The notes: generated by a model not told the origin, from the letters alone. Shown: positions 52,419 through 62,044, counted from the first letter of the stretch. The stretch: DNA of 64,000 nucleotides from an uncultured Myxococcales bacterium (GCA_903895725.1 CAITUV010000047.1:124001-188000), one strand, 5' to 3'. Numbers and translations: made by a program.

Positions 52419-55397
52419 ATGAGGCTTAGTGGCATTGGGAAGGGGGCATTGGCCCTCGCTGGGGTGATGGTCTTGCTGGCTGCCGGCGGTTGCACCGGCT
52501 CCTCGTCGACCCTGCCGGCCGACGACCTTGCCGGGACGGATGAGCGCTCCGGCGACGCCATCATCGGCACCGACAACCAGGTCGAGGAAGACCTGCCGGG
52601 CGAGGATCTTCCGCCCGCTCCGTGCAAGAGCGACGCTGACTGCGACGACACCAACCTGTGTACTACCGACAAGTGCACCCCCGGCGTTGGCTGCGAGCAC
52701 CTGAACAACACGGCGCCGTGCGACGACGGCAGCGCCTGCACCGTGGATGACGTCTGCGCCGACGGCGCCTGCACCGGTGGTCACGGTCTCGACTGCGACG
52801 ACCTCAATGCCTGCACCGATGATTCGTGCGATCCGGCAGCCGGCTGCCAGCACACGAACAACACGGCGGGATGCGAGGACGGAGATGCCTGCACGCTCGG
52901 TGACACATGCCAGGACGGGACCTGCAAGGGGAAGGATGCCCTCGAGTGCAAGGACGAGAATCCGTGCACGGACGACAAGTGCGACCCCAAGGAGGGCTGC
53001 CAGCACCCGTTCAACACCGTGGCCTGCGATGACGGAAATGGGTGCACCACCGATGATGCCTGCAAGGAAGGCGTGTGCGAGGGCAAGCAGACCCTCGACT
53101 GCAAGTGCACCAGCGATGACGAGTGCAAGCAGTTCGATGACGCGGATCTCTGCAACGGCTCGCTCAAGTGCGTGGACCAGCAGTGCGTGACCGACGAGAC
53201 CACGATTGTCGTGTGCCTCAGCGAAAACACGACGGCCTGCTACGTCGCCACCTGCATCCCCGAGACCGGGAAGTGCGAGGACAAGCTGGCCGACGACGGC
53301 ACTCTGTGCGACAACGGGGACAAGTGCACCACCAACGATACCTGCAAGGAAGGCAAGTGCGAAGCGGGCGAGGCCGTGTCCTGCAACGACGGCAGCATCT
53401 GCACGGATGATTCGTGCGTGCCCGCGGACGGGTGCGTGTTCACGCCCAACACGGCGACCTGCGATGACGGCAGCGCCTGCACCAAGGACGACGTCTGCGC
53501 CGATGGCCAGTGCGCCGGCATTCCGATCGAGTGCAACGACAACAACGGCTGCACCGACGACACCTGCGACCCGCTGACGGGCTGCGTCTTCTCCAACAAC
53601 GCTTCCGCCTGCAACGACGAGAGCTTCTGCACCGAGAGCGATGTCTGCCTGGACGGTCTGTGCGGTGGCACTCCGGTGGTCTGCAACGACGGCAGCGCCT
53701 GCACCGACGACACCTGCGACCCGAAGCTCGGCTGCGTCTACGTCAACAACACCGCCGCCTGCGACGACAAGAACAAGTGCACGGACGGCGACATCTGCGG
53801 CGAAGGTGCCTGCCTGGCCGGTGCTCCGACCGACTGCGACGACAAGAACGTCTGCACCTCCGATACCTGCGTTCCGGAGGCCGGATGCGTGCACGTGAAC
53901 AACGCCAATGCCTGTGAGGACGGCGACCTGTGCTCGGTCAATGACATCTGCAAGGACGGCAAGTGCGCGGCGGGCTCCGCCGTCGTCTGCAATGACAACA
54001 ATCCCTGCACTACGGACAAGTGCGACCCCAAGGTCGGCTGCGTCTACACCGCACTGCCCGACGACACCAAGTGCGACGACGGCAACGCCTGCTCCACCGG
54101 TGACAAGTGCAAGGCCGGTGTCTGCGGCGGCGTGGGGCTCAACTGCGACGACAAGAACCCCTGCACCGACGACAAGTGCGACAATCCCCAGGTCGGCTGC
54201 TACCACGTGTACAACACCGCCAAGTGCGATGACGGCAACGCCTGCACCGTGGGCGACATCTGCAGCCAGGGCGCCTGCCTCGCCGGCAAGGATCCCCTCG
54301 TCTGCGATGACAAGAACACCTGCACCAACGACAAGTGCGACCCGGCTCAGGGCTGCGTCTTCACCAACAACGGGCTGTTCTGCAACGATGACAACGCCTG
54401 CACGACCGGTGACCAGTGCTCCGGCGGAAAGTGCGTGGGCAAGGCCAAGCTGTGTGTGGACTTCAACGTCTGCACGGACGACTCCTGTGATCCCAAGACC
54501 GGGTGCGTGTACACCAACAACACCAACAACTGCGACGACTCCAACGCCTGCACGCTGGCGGACAAGTGCGCCGGCGGCACCTGCAAGGGCGGCATGGCGC
54601 TGCTGTGCAACGACTCCAATGTCTGCACCACCGACACCTGCGTCCCGGCTACGGGCTGCAAGTTCACCAACAACACCGCTGCCTGCGACGACGGCAACGT
54701 CTGCACCGGCGGCGATGTGTGCGCCAATGGGAGCTGCACGGCAGGACCGACCAACATGTGCAACGGCTGCAACGTGAGCACCGCCAAGGGCTGCAACGGC
54801 TGTGCCTGCGAGTCCTGCGTCTGCGCCATGGATCCCTACTGCTGCGAAGTGGCCTGGGACGGGGCCTGCGTGAACGAGTGCAAGAATACGTCGTGCCCCC
54901 AGACCTGCCAGATGAATGGCTGCAATGCGCTGCCCCAGAAGGGGTGTGGCAACTGCGGCTGCCAGGCCTGCGTCTGCGGCAAGGATCCGTACTGCTGCAA
55001 CAACATCTGGGACAGCATCTGCGCCCAGGAGTGCAAGGACTGCGGGTCCGCTTGCGGTGCTGCCGGCGGAGCAGGCTGCCAGACGTCCTTGGCGACAGAG
55101 AAGGGCTGTGGAGGATGCGTGTGCGAGAAGGCCGTCTGCGCGGTCGATCCCTACTGCTGCAATACGGCGTGGGACGGCGCCTGCGTCAACGAGTGCAAGA
55201 ACGTGGCCATGGCGCACTGCTTCAACTCGGGCGGCCAGGGCTGCAAGACCCACGAGACGAAGGGATGCGGCAACTGCGGCTGCCAGGCCTGTGTCTGCGC
55301 CGCGGATCCTTACTGCTGCAATGTGAAGTGGGACTCCGCCTGCGTGACGGAATGCCAGGATCCGAACATCTGCACCGGGAAGTTCATCTGCAAGTAG
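52419..55397 (+). CDS. CT-D-C repeat lipoprotein with four-unit CC-WD-C domain (paralogue 3, shorter)
   Basis: 992 aa from the ATG at 52419 (AAAGGAGG upstream). Lipobox AGGC gives C25. Same architecture as the two genes before it, but about 400 residues shorter, all of it lost from the CT-D-C stalk (about 28 units). The internal break (DCKCTSDDEC, LCNGSLKC) and the four C-terminal CC-WD-C repeats (AWDGAC, IWDSIC, AWDGAC, KWDSAC) are intact. Stalk length therefore varies while the head is kept. Transcription has its own promoter and ends at a strong terminator 17 bases after the stop. Confidence 0.87.
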   Translation: MRLSGIGKGALALAGVMVLLAAGGCTGSSSTLPADDLAGTDERSGDAIIGTDNQVEEDLPGEDLPPAPCKSDADCDDTNLCTTDKCTPGVGCEHLNNTAPCDDGSACTVDDVCADGACTGGHGLDCDDLNACTDDSCDPAAGCQHTNNTAGCEDGDACTLGDTCQDGTCKGKDALECKDENPCTDDKCDPKEGCQHPFNTVACDDGNGCTTDDACKEGVCEGKQTLDCKCTSDDECKQFDDADLCNGSLKCVDQQCVTDETTIVVCLSENTTACYVATCIPETGKCEDKLADDGTLCDNGDKCTTNDTCKEGKCEAGEAVSCNDGSICTDDSCVPADGCVFTPNTATCDDGSACTKDDVCADGQCAGIPIECNDNNGCTDDTCDPLTGCVFSNNASACNDESFCTESDVCLDGLCGGTPVVCNDGSACTDDTCDPKLGCVYVNNTAACDDKNKCTDGDICGEGACLAGAPTDCDDKNVCTSDTCVPEAGCVHVNNANACEDGDLCSVNDICKDGKCAAGSAVVCNDNNPCTTDKCDPKVGCVYTALPDDTKCDDGNACSTGDKCKAGVCGGVGLNCDDKNPCTDDKCDNPQVGCYHVYNTAKCDDGNACTVGDICSQGACLAGKDPLVCDDKNTCTNDKCDPAQGCVFTNNGLFCNDDNACTTGDQCSGGKCVGKAKLCVDFNVCTDDSCDPKTGCVYTNNTNNCDDSNACTLADKCAGGTCKGGMALLCNDSNVCTTDTCVPATGCKFTNNTAACDDGNVCTGGDVCANGSCTAGPTNMCNGCNVSTAKGCNGCACESCVCAMDPYCCEVAWDGACVNECKNTSCPQTCQMNGCNALPQKGCGNCGCQACVCGKDPYCCNNIWDSICAQECKDCGSACGAAGGAGCQTSLATEKGCGGCVCEKAVCAVDPYCCNTAWDGACVNECKNVAMAHCFNSGGQGCKTHETKGCGNCGCQACVCAADPYCCNVKWDSACVTECQDPNICTGKFICK

Positions 55398-55413
55398 CCT
55401 GACGGCCTGTGAC

Positions 55414-55439
55414 GGGGGGCGCCACGCCCCCCTTTTCTC
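55414..55439 (+). terminator. Rho-independent terminator
   Basis: Perfect 8-base stem GGGGGGCG / CGCCCCCC with a CCA loop (55414-55432), followed by TTTTCTC. It closes the paralogue 3 transcript. Confidence 0.88.
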
Positions 55440-55514
55440 TTCGTTCCCCACCCATAGCCATTCGCCGATGGCCTTTCGCCCTCACCCCCTACCCCCCTCC
55501 CCCCAAAGTTTCTC

Positions 55515-55543
55515 TTGAACTCGGCTCGCCTTGCTGGTTAACT
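55515..55543 (+). promoter_or_regulatory. Predicted promoter for the dipeptidase operon
   Basis: -35 TTGAAC (55515-55520), 17-base spacer, -10 TTAACT (55538-55543), about 32 bases before the ATG at 55576. Confidence 0.5.
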
Positions 55544-55575
55544 TCGCTTCGGTTCAACTGCGGTGGAGGCTGGGG

Positions 55576-56964
55576 ATGGAAAGGGTACTGGGCTTCATTC
55601 GGGACAATCGGGAGCGGAATCTGGCCGAGCTCATGGAGCTGCTTCGCATCCAGAGCATCTCCGCTGATTCCACAAAGAACGGAGAGACCCGTCGTGCCGG
55701 GGAGTTCGTCGAGAAGGTCATGAAGCGGGTGGGAATCGAGAACGTCCGGCTGATCGAGACGGGCGGGCACCCGGTGGTTTACGGCGACTGGCTGCATGCG
55801 CCGGGCAAGCCGACGATCCTCATTTACGGGCACTACGACGTCCAGCCCGTCGACCCGCTTGCCGAGTGGAGCACCCCCCCCTTCGAGCCGACGGTCCGTG
55901 ATGGAAAGCTCTATGGCCGGGGCACCTCAGACGACAAGGCGCAGGTGATGACCCACCTGTACGCCCTCGAAGCGCTCATGAGAATCGACGGGAAGCTCCC
56001 CTGCAACGTCAAGTTCTTCATCGAAGGCGAGGAAGAATCGGGCAGCGCGCACACGGCCCCGTTCGTGGTCGAGAACCGCGACATGCTCGCATGCGATGCG
56101 GTGGCGATCTCGGATACGGCCTGGTACTCCCGGGATGTCCCCACGATCGTCTACGCGCTGCGCGGGCTTTCCTATATGGAGTTCAAGGTCAAGGGGCCGA
56201 TCCGGGATCTCCATTCGGGCAGCTACGGCGGCATGATCATGAACCCGCTCAACGCCGTGGCCCGGATCATTTCCAAGCTCCAGGACGAGGACGGGAAGGT
56301 ACTGGTTCCGGGATTCTATGATGACGTCGTTCCGTTGACCGACGAGGAGCGCCAGGAGTTTGCCGCGGTCGGCGACCCTGACCCGGAGATCATGTCGGAT
56401 ATCGGCATTTCGTCGATGTGGGGCGAGAAGGGCTACACGAGCATGGAGCGCAACTGGGGACGGCCGTCGCTCGATGTGAACGGCATCTTCGGCGGCTTCC
56501 AGGGCGAGGGCGGCAAGACGGTGATCCCGTCATACGGCGGCTTCAAAATGAGCACCCGGCTCGTGCCCAACCAGAGGCCCGAGAAGGTGTTCCGACTCGT
56601 GGAGAAATACATCCAGTCCATCTGTCCTCCGGGCGTGACGGTGGAGGCAAAGTACCACCATGGCGGCGAGCCGGTGATGGTGCCCACCGACAACTTCTTC
56701 ATCGAGGCAGCACGGGCCGCGTTCGAGGAGGTCTTCGGCAAGCGGCCTGCCCTGGTGAGGGAAGGAGCCTCGATTCCGATCACGGCCACGTTCGTCCAGG
56801 AGCTCAAGGCAGCTCCCGTGCTCATCGGCTATGGCCTGCCCGATGACCACATCCATTCGCCCAATGAGAAGATGGAGCTCGAGGGGTTCTACAAAGGGAT
56901 CGAGACCAATGCGCTCATGTACTTGAGGTTCGGAGGGTCTCCCCAGACGGCGCACGACAGGTGA
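55576..56964 (+). CDS. M20-family metallodipeptidase
   Basis: 462 aa from the ATG at 55576 (GGAGG upstream); an earlier in-frame ATG has no ribosome site. It is a cytoplasmic co-catalytic zinc peptidase of family M20, usually cleaving dipeptides such as beta-Ala-His or Cys-Gly. Metal and catalytic residues are all present: H86 in GHYDVQP, the bridging D119 in GRGTSDDK, the E152-E154 cluster in EGEEESGS and H427 in DDHIHSPNE. The dimerisation (lid) domain lies at about 190-360. No signal peptide. Length fits the family. It is followed after seven bases by a large lipoprotein hydrolase gene, so the two are probably one transcript, although a shared role is not obvious. Confidence 0.92.
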   Translation: MERVLGFIRDNRERNLAELMELLRIQSISADSTKNGETRRAGEFVEKVMKRVGIENVRLIETGGHPVVYGDWLHAPGKPTILIYGHYDVQPVDPLAEWSTPPFEPTVRDGKLYGRGTSDDKAQVMTHLYALEALMRIDGKLPCNVKFFIEGEEESGSAHTAPFVVENRDMLACDAVAISDTAWYSRDVPTIVYALRGLSYMEFKVKGPIRDLHSGSYGGMIMNPLNAVARIISKLQDEDGKVLVPGFYDDVVPLTDEERQEFAAVGDPDPEIMSDIGISSMWGEKGYTSMERNWGRPSLDVNGIFGGFQGEGGKTVIPSYGGFKMSTRLVPNQRPEKVFRLVEKYIQSICPPGVTVEAKYHHGGEPVMVPTDNFFIEAARAAFEEVFGKRPALVREGASIPITATFVQELKAAPVLIGYGLPDDHIHSPNEKMELEGFYKGIETNALMYLRFGGSPQTAHDR

Positions 56965-56971
56965 TGAAGCC

Positions 56972-59900
56972 ATGAAATCGGCCATCCAGGCGGTTGCGGG
57001 CGTTCTTCTGATGGTCTTTGCCTGCACCCCAGTGCCCGAGGGACTGGGAACCGGGCCAGGGGGGAGCGGACCGGTTGTCGTCTTCGACCTCGAGGTGAAG
57101 CCGCTCCCGCAGATTCCGTTCCCCAACGACCTGGCAACCCGGCTGTCCTCAACCTCTCCGACGGGGAAGCTCCTCAACCTCAGCCTGAATGCCCCGACCC
57201 AGCTCGAGGAGGAGTTCCGCGAGAGGGCGGACCAGCTCGACGGATTCGGGACCTATGCCCCCATCTCGGTAAGCTTCGACGCCCCCCTCTACCTCCCCGA
57301 CCTGCACCACAGGCACCGCGACAACCGGGACTTCTCCGATGACGCGGTGCTCGTCATCGACGTGACCAAGGGCAGCCCCACATACGGCCAGCCCGCGTTC
57401 CTGGACATGGGAAGAGGGTTCTTCCCGGCCAACCTCAAGATCACCGACGCTTACTTCGCCAACGACCCCCGCTCCCTTGGAACGAACCTCCTCTACGAAA
57501 GCTACACGGAGGCCCCCGGGGCCGATACCGATGCCGACGGCGTCGTGGACAAGCCCAATGTGGAAAGTCCCGGGAGCGACCCGTGGGACAGCCTCCTGAC
57601 CGATTTCGAGCTTGAGACCTCCACGCTCATCGTTCGTCCGGTGGTTCCGCTTCGTGAGCGCACACGCTATGCGGTCGTCCTCACCCGCCGCCTGCTGGGT
57701 GAGAAGGGCACCGGGGATACCTGCAAGGCCGACTCGGAGTGCCCCGATTCCGGTAGCTGTGATCCCGATGCGGGCCGCTGCCGGGAGCCCGTTCGCTCCC
57801 CCTTCCGCCTCAGTCACCACGTACGCCAGGCGGACGACCTGGCCCCCCTGGCCGACATCCTCCCGAGGGAGCCGTTCGACCTGTCGATGGACGATGTCTC
57901 GTTCGCATGGACGTTCACCACGCAGTCGGTGACCTCGCCGCTGCTGGCCGTGCGAAACGGCCTTTACGGCGAGGGGCCGCTCTCGAGACTTGCCGACGAG
58001 TTCCCGCCGGCAGTCCGGCTCGTTCCCGCCAAGACGGCGGAGAAGGGGGCCCAGACCGGGAGCCTCTTCGTGGTGGACATCGACGAGATCATGGCCATTG
58101 CCGGCCCCCTGCTTCCGGGGCTGTCCGGGATCATTCCAAGCCTGGCCGAATCCCAGCAGGTCCTCATCGACAGCTACAGTCACGTGGACTTCATGGTGGC
58201 CGGGACCTATGACAGCCCGGACTTCCTGGTGGACCGGGACGGCATGGCCACTCCCGAGCATCCGGCCAGCGATGACGAGGTCTTCGAGCTGAACCCCGAG
58301 ACCGGGGAGGCGGTTTACGGAACCGGCAAGGTCCCGTTCGTCTGCATAATTCCCAAGGAGCACCCGGGCGGATGGAAGGATGCGAGCTTCCCGCACCTCG
58401 ACGGCAGGGCACCGTTCCCGGTCGCCATCTTCCTGCACGGGACCGCTTCGTCCAAGCTGCAGGCAATGGGGTTTGCCGGCCACTTTGCCCGGCTGGGCAT
58501 TGCGACCTGCTCCATCGATGCCTTTGCACACGGGATGCCGTTCCCCTCCATTGCGGCACCGGGCAGCATCATGTCGGAGGCCAACGTCCGCAAGATGATC
58601 GATGCGTTTGCTCCGGGCTACGGGCCGGTCTATGACATCATGAAGGGCACACGTGCGAGAGACCTCAACATGGACGGGAATCTCGACCCGGCTGGAGACT
58701 TCTGGACCATGGACCCGTTCCATACTCGAGACTGCATCCGGCAGACCGCAATCGATCTGGTCCAGTTCCTTCGGATCCTGCGCAGCATGGACGGTGTATT
58801 GCGCGTCGACGTCGACGGAGATGGCAAAGAGGAGCTGTTCGGGGACTTCAATGGCGACGGCCAGGTGGATCTCGGCGGGCCGACGAATCACTTCTATGCC
58901 TATGGGATCTCGCTGGGCGGCATCGTCACTTCAGTGTTTGCGGGGCTGGACGCGGGACTGGATGCTGCGGTGGTCATCGTGGCGGGTGGCGGTCTGGCCG
59001 ATGTGGCGGTCCGCAGCACCAATCCGGGGGTTCCGGAGATGGCCGTGATGCCTGCGCTGGGACCCATGCTGGTGGGTGACCGGGACGCAGAATCGGGCGA
59101 AATGGTGCTTCGGTTCGTGATCCCCGTGTTCGACCACACCGAGCTGCTCGAAGTGGCCCGGCTGGCCAAGGCAGCGGAGGGGACGTCGGTTCGGCTCACG
59201 AATCTCGACTCCGGGGAATCGCGTCAGGCCGAAGTGGGGGCTGAAGGGACCCTTCGAATCCAGATTGCGGCCGACGCGATCCGCGCTACGGAGCTGCGGC
59301 ATTACACAGGCTTCGATCCGCTGCTGCGGCTGGGCGGAGGTTCGTGCACGGCGGATGCCGATTGTGATGGCGGATTGCCATGTCGCAAGGGAGTGTGCGC
59401 CTGCAACAGCGAGGCCGACTGCCCCGAGTGGCACGTCTGTACTCCGGAGGCCCAGTGCCGGATGGTCCCCAAGCCCATCGACACGACACTGGAGACTGCG
59501 TCGCACCCTGCGCTGGGAGACCGCTTCCTTCTGGAGGTTCTGGATTCCAAAGGCAAGATCATCGAAACGGTGGACCAGTTCGAGACCGACGTTACGGTCA
59601 ACGGTACCATCTACCCCACCGGGGCGCCGCTCGTGAACCTGTACCGGGGATACGGCAATATCCGGCAGACCCCGGCGTTCCGCCGCTTCATGGGTATCGC
59701 CCAGACCGTGCTGGAGCCGGGGGATCCGGTCAACTGGGCCTTGCGCTATGGCAGGGAGCCGTTGGCTCCGCCCGCCTCGGATCCGGTCGGTGCAGCCGGG
59801 ACCAACGTGCTCGTGCTGCTCGGGGTGGGAGACACCAACGTTCCCGTGGCCACCGGGGTTTCGCTGGCCCGAGCAACGGGGGCCGTCGGCTACCTGACCG

Positions 59901-60520
59901 ATGACTCGCGCTTCCCGGGCAAGTCCGAGATGGAAGTGCTCGTCGATTCGACCGTCGTCGAGGGGCTCTTCAACCGCTGCCGTTACAAGGTCCCGACCAA
60001 GGACAAGGACGGAGCGGCACAGGACAGCTGCGTCCTGTTCGACCCGGACGACCTGGATTCGAGCCGGAACGCGGGGCCGTGCACCGACTGCAAGCTCACC
60101 TATGACAAGAAGGGAGAGAAGGTCACCGGCTGGGTCTGCTCCGACGACAAGGGAGCCGTCTGTGGAGACGGATTCAACGCTCCGACCGACCTGACGGAGC
60201 CGGTCCGGGCGGCGGCCGTGCTCCGCAACGGGGAGCCCGTCCCAGCCCGGGAGGCCGGTGCGTGCAAGCGCAAGAATGCCGACGGGACCTGTGCAATGTT
60301 CGAGGATCCGGGCGGAGTGTTCGGCCTCCGATTCGCACTGACCCGGCCCGAGGGGTTCCATGGCCTCTACCTGATGGCCCCGTACAAGCCGTTCGACGTG
60401 GAGACATACCAGCTCAACCTCATCGCCCGGTACTTCATGTCGGGCGGTACTCAGCTGTGGGACGATCCCTGCCTCGAGGACAACTCGTGCCCCTGGGTTC
60501 CTCAGTGGCCTGAGAAGTAG
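56972..60520 (+). CDS. Large lipoprotein alpha/beta hydrolase (lipase/virulence-factor-like)
   Basis: 1182 aa. Lipobox VFAC gives C18, so it is held in the outer membrane. The N-terminal part, with PFPNDLATR and calcium-like loops, resembles the N-terminal domain of bacterial virulence-factor lipases (VolA-like). The hydrolase core follows: oxyanion motif FLHGT (H489) and nucleophile S647 in YGISLGG. Between them, residues 613-636 hold two EF-hand-like loops (DVDGDGKEE and DFNGDGQVD). A small Cys-rich insert (about 790-830; CTADADC, CACNSEADC) follows the core, and a Cys-containing C-terminal region ends the chain. Likely an extracellular esterase or (lyso)phospholipase needing calcium (inference). 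The acid and histidine of the triad are not assigned with confidence. Confidence 0.78.
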   Translation: MKSAIQAVAGVLLMVFACTPVPEGLGTGPGGSGPVVVFDLEVKPLPQIPFPNDLATRLSSTSPTGKLLNLSLNAPTQLEEEFRERADQLDGFGTYAPISVSFDAPLYLPDLHHRHRDNRDFSDDAVLVIDVTKGSPTYGQPAFLDMGRGFFPANLKITDAYFANDPRSLGTNLLYESYTEAPGADTDADGVVDKPNVESPGSDPWDSLLTDFELETSTLIVRPVVPLRERTRYAVVLTRRLLGEKGTGDTCKADSECPDSGSCDPDAGRCREPVRSPFRLSHHVRQADDLAPLADILPREPFDLSMDDVSFAWTFTTQSVTSPLLAVRNGLYGEGPLSRLADEFPPAVRLVPAKTAEKGAQTGSLFVVDIDEIMAIAGPLLPGLSGIIPSLAESQQVLIDSYSHVDFMVAGTYDSPDFLVDRDGMATPEHPASDDEVFELNPETGEAVYGTGKVPFVCIIPKEHPGGWKDASFPHLDGRAPFPVAIFLHGTASSKLQAMGFAGHFARLGIATCSIDAFAHGMPFPSIAAPGSIMSEANVRKMIDAFAPGYGPVYDIMKGTRARDLNMDGNLDPAGDFWTMDPFHTRDCIRQTAIDLVQFLRILRSMDGVLRVDVDGDGKEELFGDFNGDGQVDLGGPTNHFYAYGISLGGIVTSVFAGLDAGLDAAVVIVAGGGLADVAVRSTNPGVPEMAVMPALGPMLVGDRDAESGEMVLRFVIPVFDHTELLEVARLAKAAEGTSVRLTNLDSGESRQAEVGAEGTLRIQIAADAIRATELRHYTGFDPLLRLGGGSCTADADCDGGLPCRKGVCACNSEADCPEWHVCTPEAQCRMVPKPIDTTLETASHPALGDRFLLEVLDSKGKIIETVDQFETDVTVNGTIYPTGAPLVNLYRGYGNIRQTPAFRRFMGIAQTVLEPGDPVNWALRYGREPLAPPASDPVGAAGTNVLVLLGVGDTNVPVATGVSLARATGAVGYLTDDSRFPGKSEMEVLVDSTVVEGLFNRCRYKVPTKDKDGAAQDSCVLFDPDDLDSSRNAGPCTDCKLTYDKKGEKVTGWVCSDDKGAVCGDGFNAPTDLTEPVRAAAVLRNGEPVPAREAGACKRKNADGTCAMFEDPGGVFGLRFALTRPEGFHGLYLMAPYKPFDVETYQLNLIARYFMSGGTQLWDDPCLEDNSCPWVPQWPEK

Positions 60521-60535
60521 GGTCGGTTGCCCCGA

Positions 60536-60687
60536 GCCCCCGGACCCCGGGCCCGCCAACCACGGCACATCCGCAGGGTGACCCCGGGTCCGCTCCCGGT
60601 CCCGGGGGGTTCAGAGGATGGGGATCGCTCGGGGGCGGGCCGCAACAACGACACATCCACTCCACGCCCCACGCCCCCGGACCCCGG
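60536..60687. repeat. GC-rich direct repeats between convergent genes
   Basis: A 15-base segment (GCCCCCGGACCCCGG) at 60536-60550 recurs at 60673-60687. Between them are partly inverted copies (ACCCCGGGTCCG near 60581). The 186-bp gap 60521-60706 holds nothing else recognisable. It may fold strongly in RNA from both strands. Confidence 0.6.
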
Positions 60688-60706
60688 CCCCTGGACCCGT
60701 TCAATT

Positions 60707-62044
60707 CTACAGGCGCCAGAGCACGTCAAAGGCCAGGACCATGTTGGATCCCCAGCCCTTTGCATTGGTCGGCGGGTCGGTGGGGCTCTCCTGGTTGTCG
60801 GTGAGGTCGTACCAGTTGCGCTCGAATGCCGCCCCCACCCTCCAATCCTCGTTGATGCTCCACCGCAGGCCGGTGCCGACACCCGTTCGGTCGCGGTTGG
60901 GATTGTCGAGGGTCACCATGGGGGTCGGGATGGGAGACCAGTCCCGCAGGATTCCGAGCATGAACTCCCACTCCGGATTCACGTGGTACAGCATTCCGAA
61001 GGACACGTTGAGTGAATTTCCGTAGTTTTTCGGGTCGACGAACTCCGTGCGTCCCAGGAGCGGCGCATCCAGCTCCGTGCGCTGCTCCTGGAGCACCTGA
61101 TAGTGCCAGTACCGGATGTCCGCTGCCATCTCGAAATCATCCGTCAGCTTCCAGTTGATGCCCCCCTGGAGAGTGAACGGGATGGCAAGCGAGGTCGTGT
61201 GGCCGATGCGGCTCACGTCGCCGGAGGGCTCCTCCAGAGTCACCTTCCCTTCCAGCTCAACCGGTGCGCCGCTCGCGAACATGGCCCCGATGTCCAGAGA
61301 TGGCAGCGGCCTGACCAGGATCCCCAGATCGCCGGTGAAGGTGTACCCGAAGCCGGACAGCTCCATTCTCGAGTCCGAGGCCCAGACGGTCTCATCGAAG
61401 CGCCTGTCGGGATCATCGAACACGAGCGGATTCATCATCCGGGAGGCCTTCATGTGGATCATGAGGCAGTTGAAATTGGCACCGATGGAGAGCTTCGGGT
61501 CGACCTCGACGGCAGCCGAGGCGGTGGCCCGCGCCGCAATGAACATGACATCCAGAGCCTGATACCGGGTCGGCTCGTCCTCGGGCAGGCTCGTTCCGAA
61601 CACGTTGGGGGCATAGGCCGCCAGCCCGACTCTCCACCGCTTCGTTCCCAGGTCGGATGTGACCGCGAGGAAGGGGCTGACGCCCATGGCGGTGTCGGGC
61701 GAGATGGTGTGATCCGGTTGCAGCACGCCCTGGCTGTCGTAAAGCCGAATCCCCACGTCGAACAGGAACGTCGCTGCCGAGAAATAGGCGGCGGTCCCGG
61801 GGGTCAGCACGAGCCCGGCCGGGTTGTGGAAGATGGCGGTGGGGTCGTCCGGATGTGCGATCACGGCGAGCATTCCGACCCGGCGGGTACCGAAATCCAC
61901 GTTGGAGAAGCCGCCGCCCCGGGCGGGCGCAGGGCAGAGGAGGCCGCTCCAGACGAGCAGACCAACGAACAGGGTCAACCTGCGCACGCAGCTCCCTCCC
62001 GCTACTGCGTTTCGGACTCGAGCCGTCCCATTCCGGTCACTCAT
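60707..62044 (-). CDS. FadL/OmpP1-type outer-membrane beta-barrel protein
   Basis: 445 aa. The ATG at 62044 overlaps the upstream stop (ATGA). Signal peptide about 20-42 (LTLFVGLLVWSGLLCPAPARG). The mature N-terminus resembles OmpP1/FadL/TodX proteins: FGTRRVGMLAVIAHPDDPTAIFHNPAGL matches their conserved AxADDASAxFxNPAGL element (shown here in part). Alternating amphipathic strands continue to a C-terminal aromatic-hydrophobic end (LAFDVLWRL). FadL proteins carry long-chain fatty acids or hydrocarbons across the outer membrane. The operon mates are a lipocalin-like protein and a lipoprotein, which fits handling of a hydrophobic ligand (inference). Confidence 0.82.
   Translation of the reverse strand: MSDRNGTARVRNAVAGGSCVRRLTLFVGLLVWSGLLCPAPARGGGFSNVDFGTRRVGMLAVIAHPDDPTAIFHNPAGLVLTPGTAAYFSAATFLFDVGIRLYDSQGVLQPDHTISPDTAMGVSPFLAVTSDLGTKRWRVGLAAYAPNVFGTSLPEDEPTRYQALDVMFIAARATASAAVEVDPKLSIGANFNCLMIHMKASRMMNPLVFDDPDRRFDETVWASDSRMELSGFGYTFTGDLGILVRPLPSLDIGAMFASGAPVELEGKVTLEEPSGDVSRIGHTTSLAIPFTLQGGINWKLTDDFEMAADIRYWHYQVLQEQRTELDAPLLGRTEFVDPKNYGNSLNVSFGMLYHVNPEWEFMLGILRDWSPIPTPMVTLDNPNRDRTGVGTGLRWSINEDWRVGAAFERNWYDLTDNQESPTDPPTNAKGWGSNMVLAFDVLWRL

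Noticed and set aside
52392..55451. Minus-strand open frame of 1019 codons opposite paralogue 3
   Set aside because: Antisense shadow; it would also read through the strong plus-strand terminator region without a start signal.
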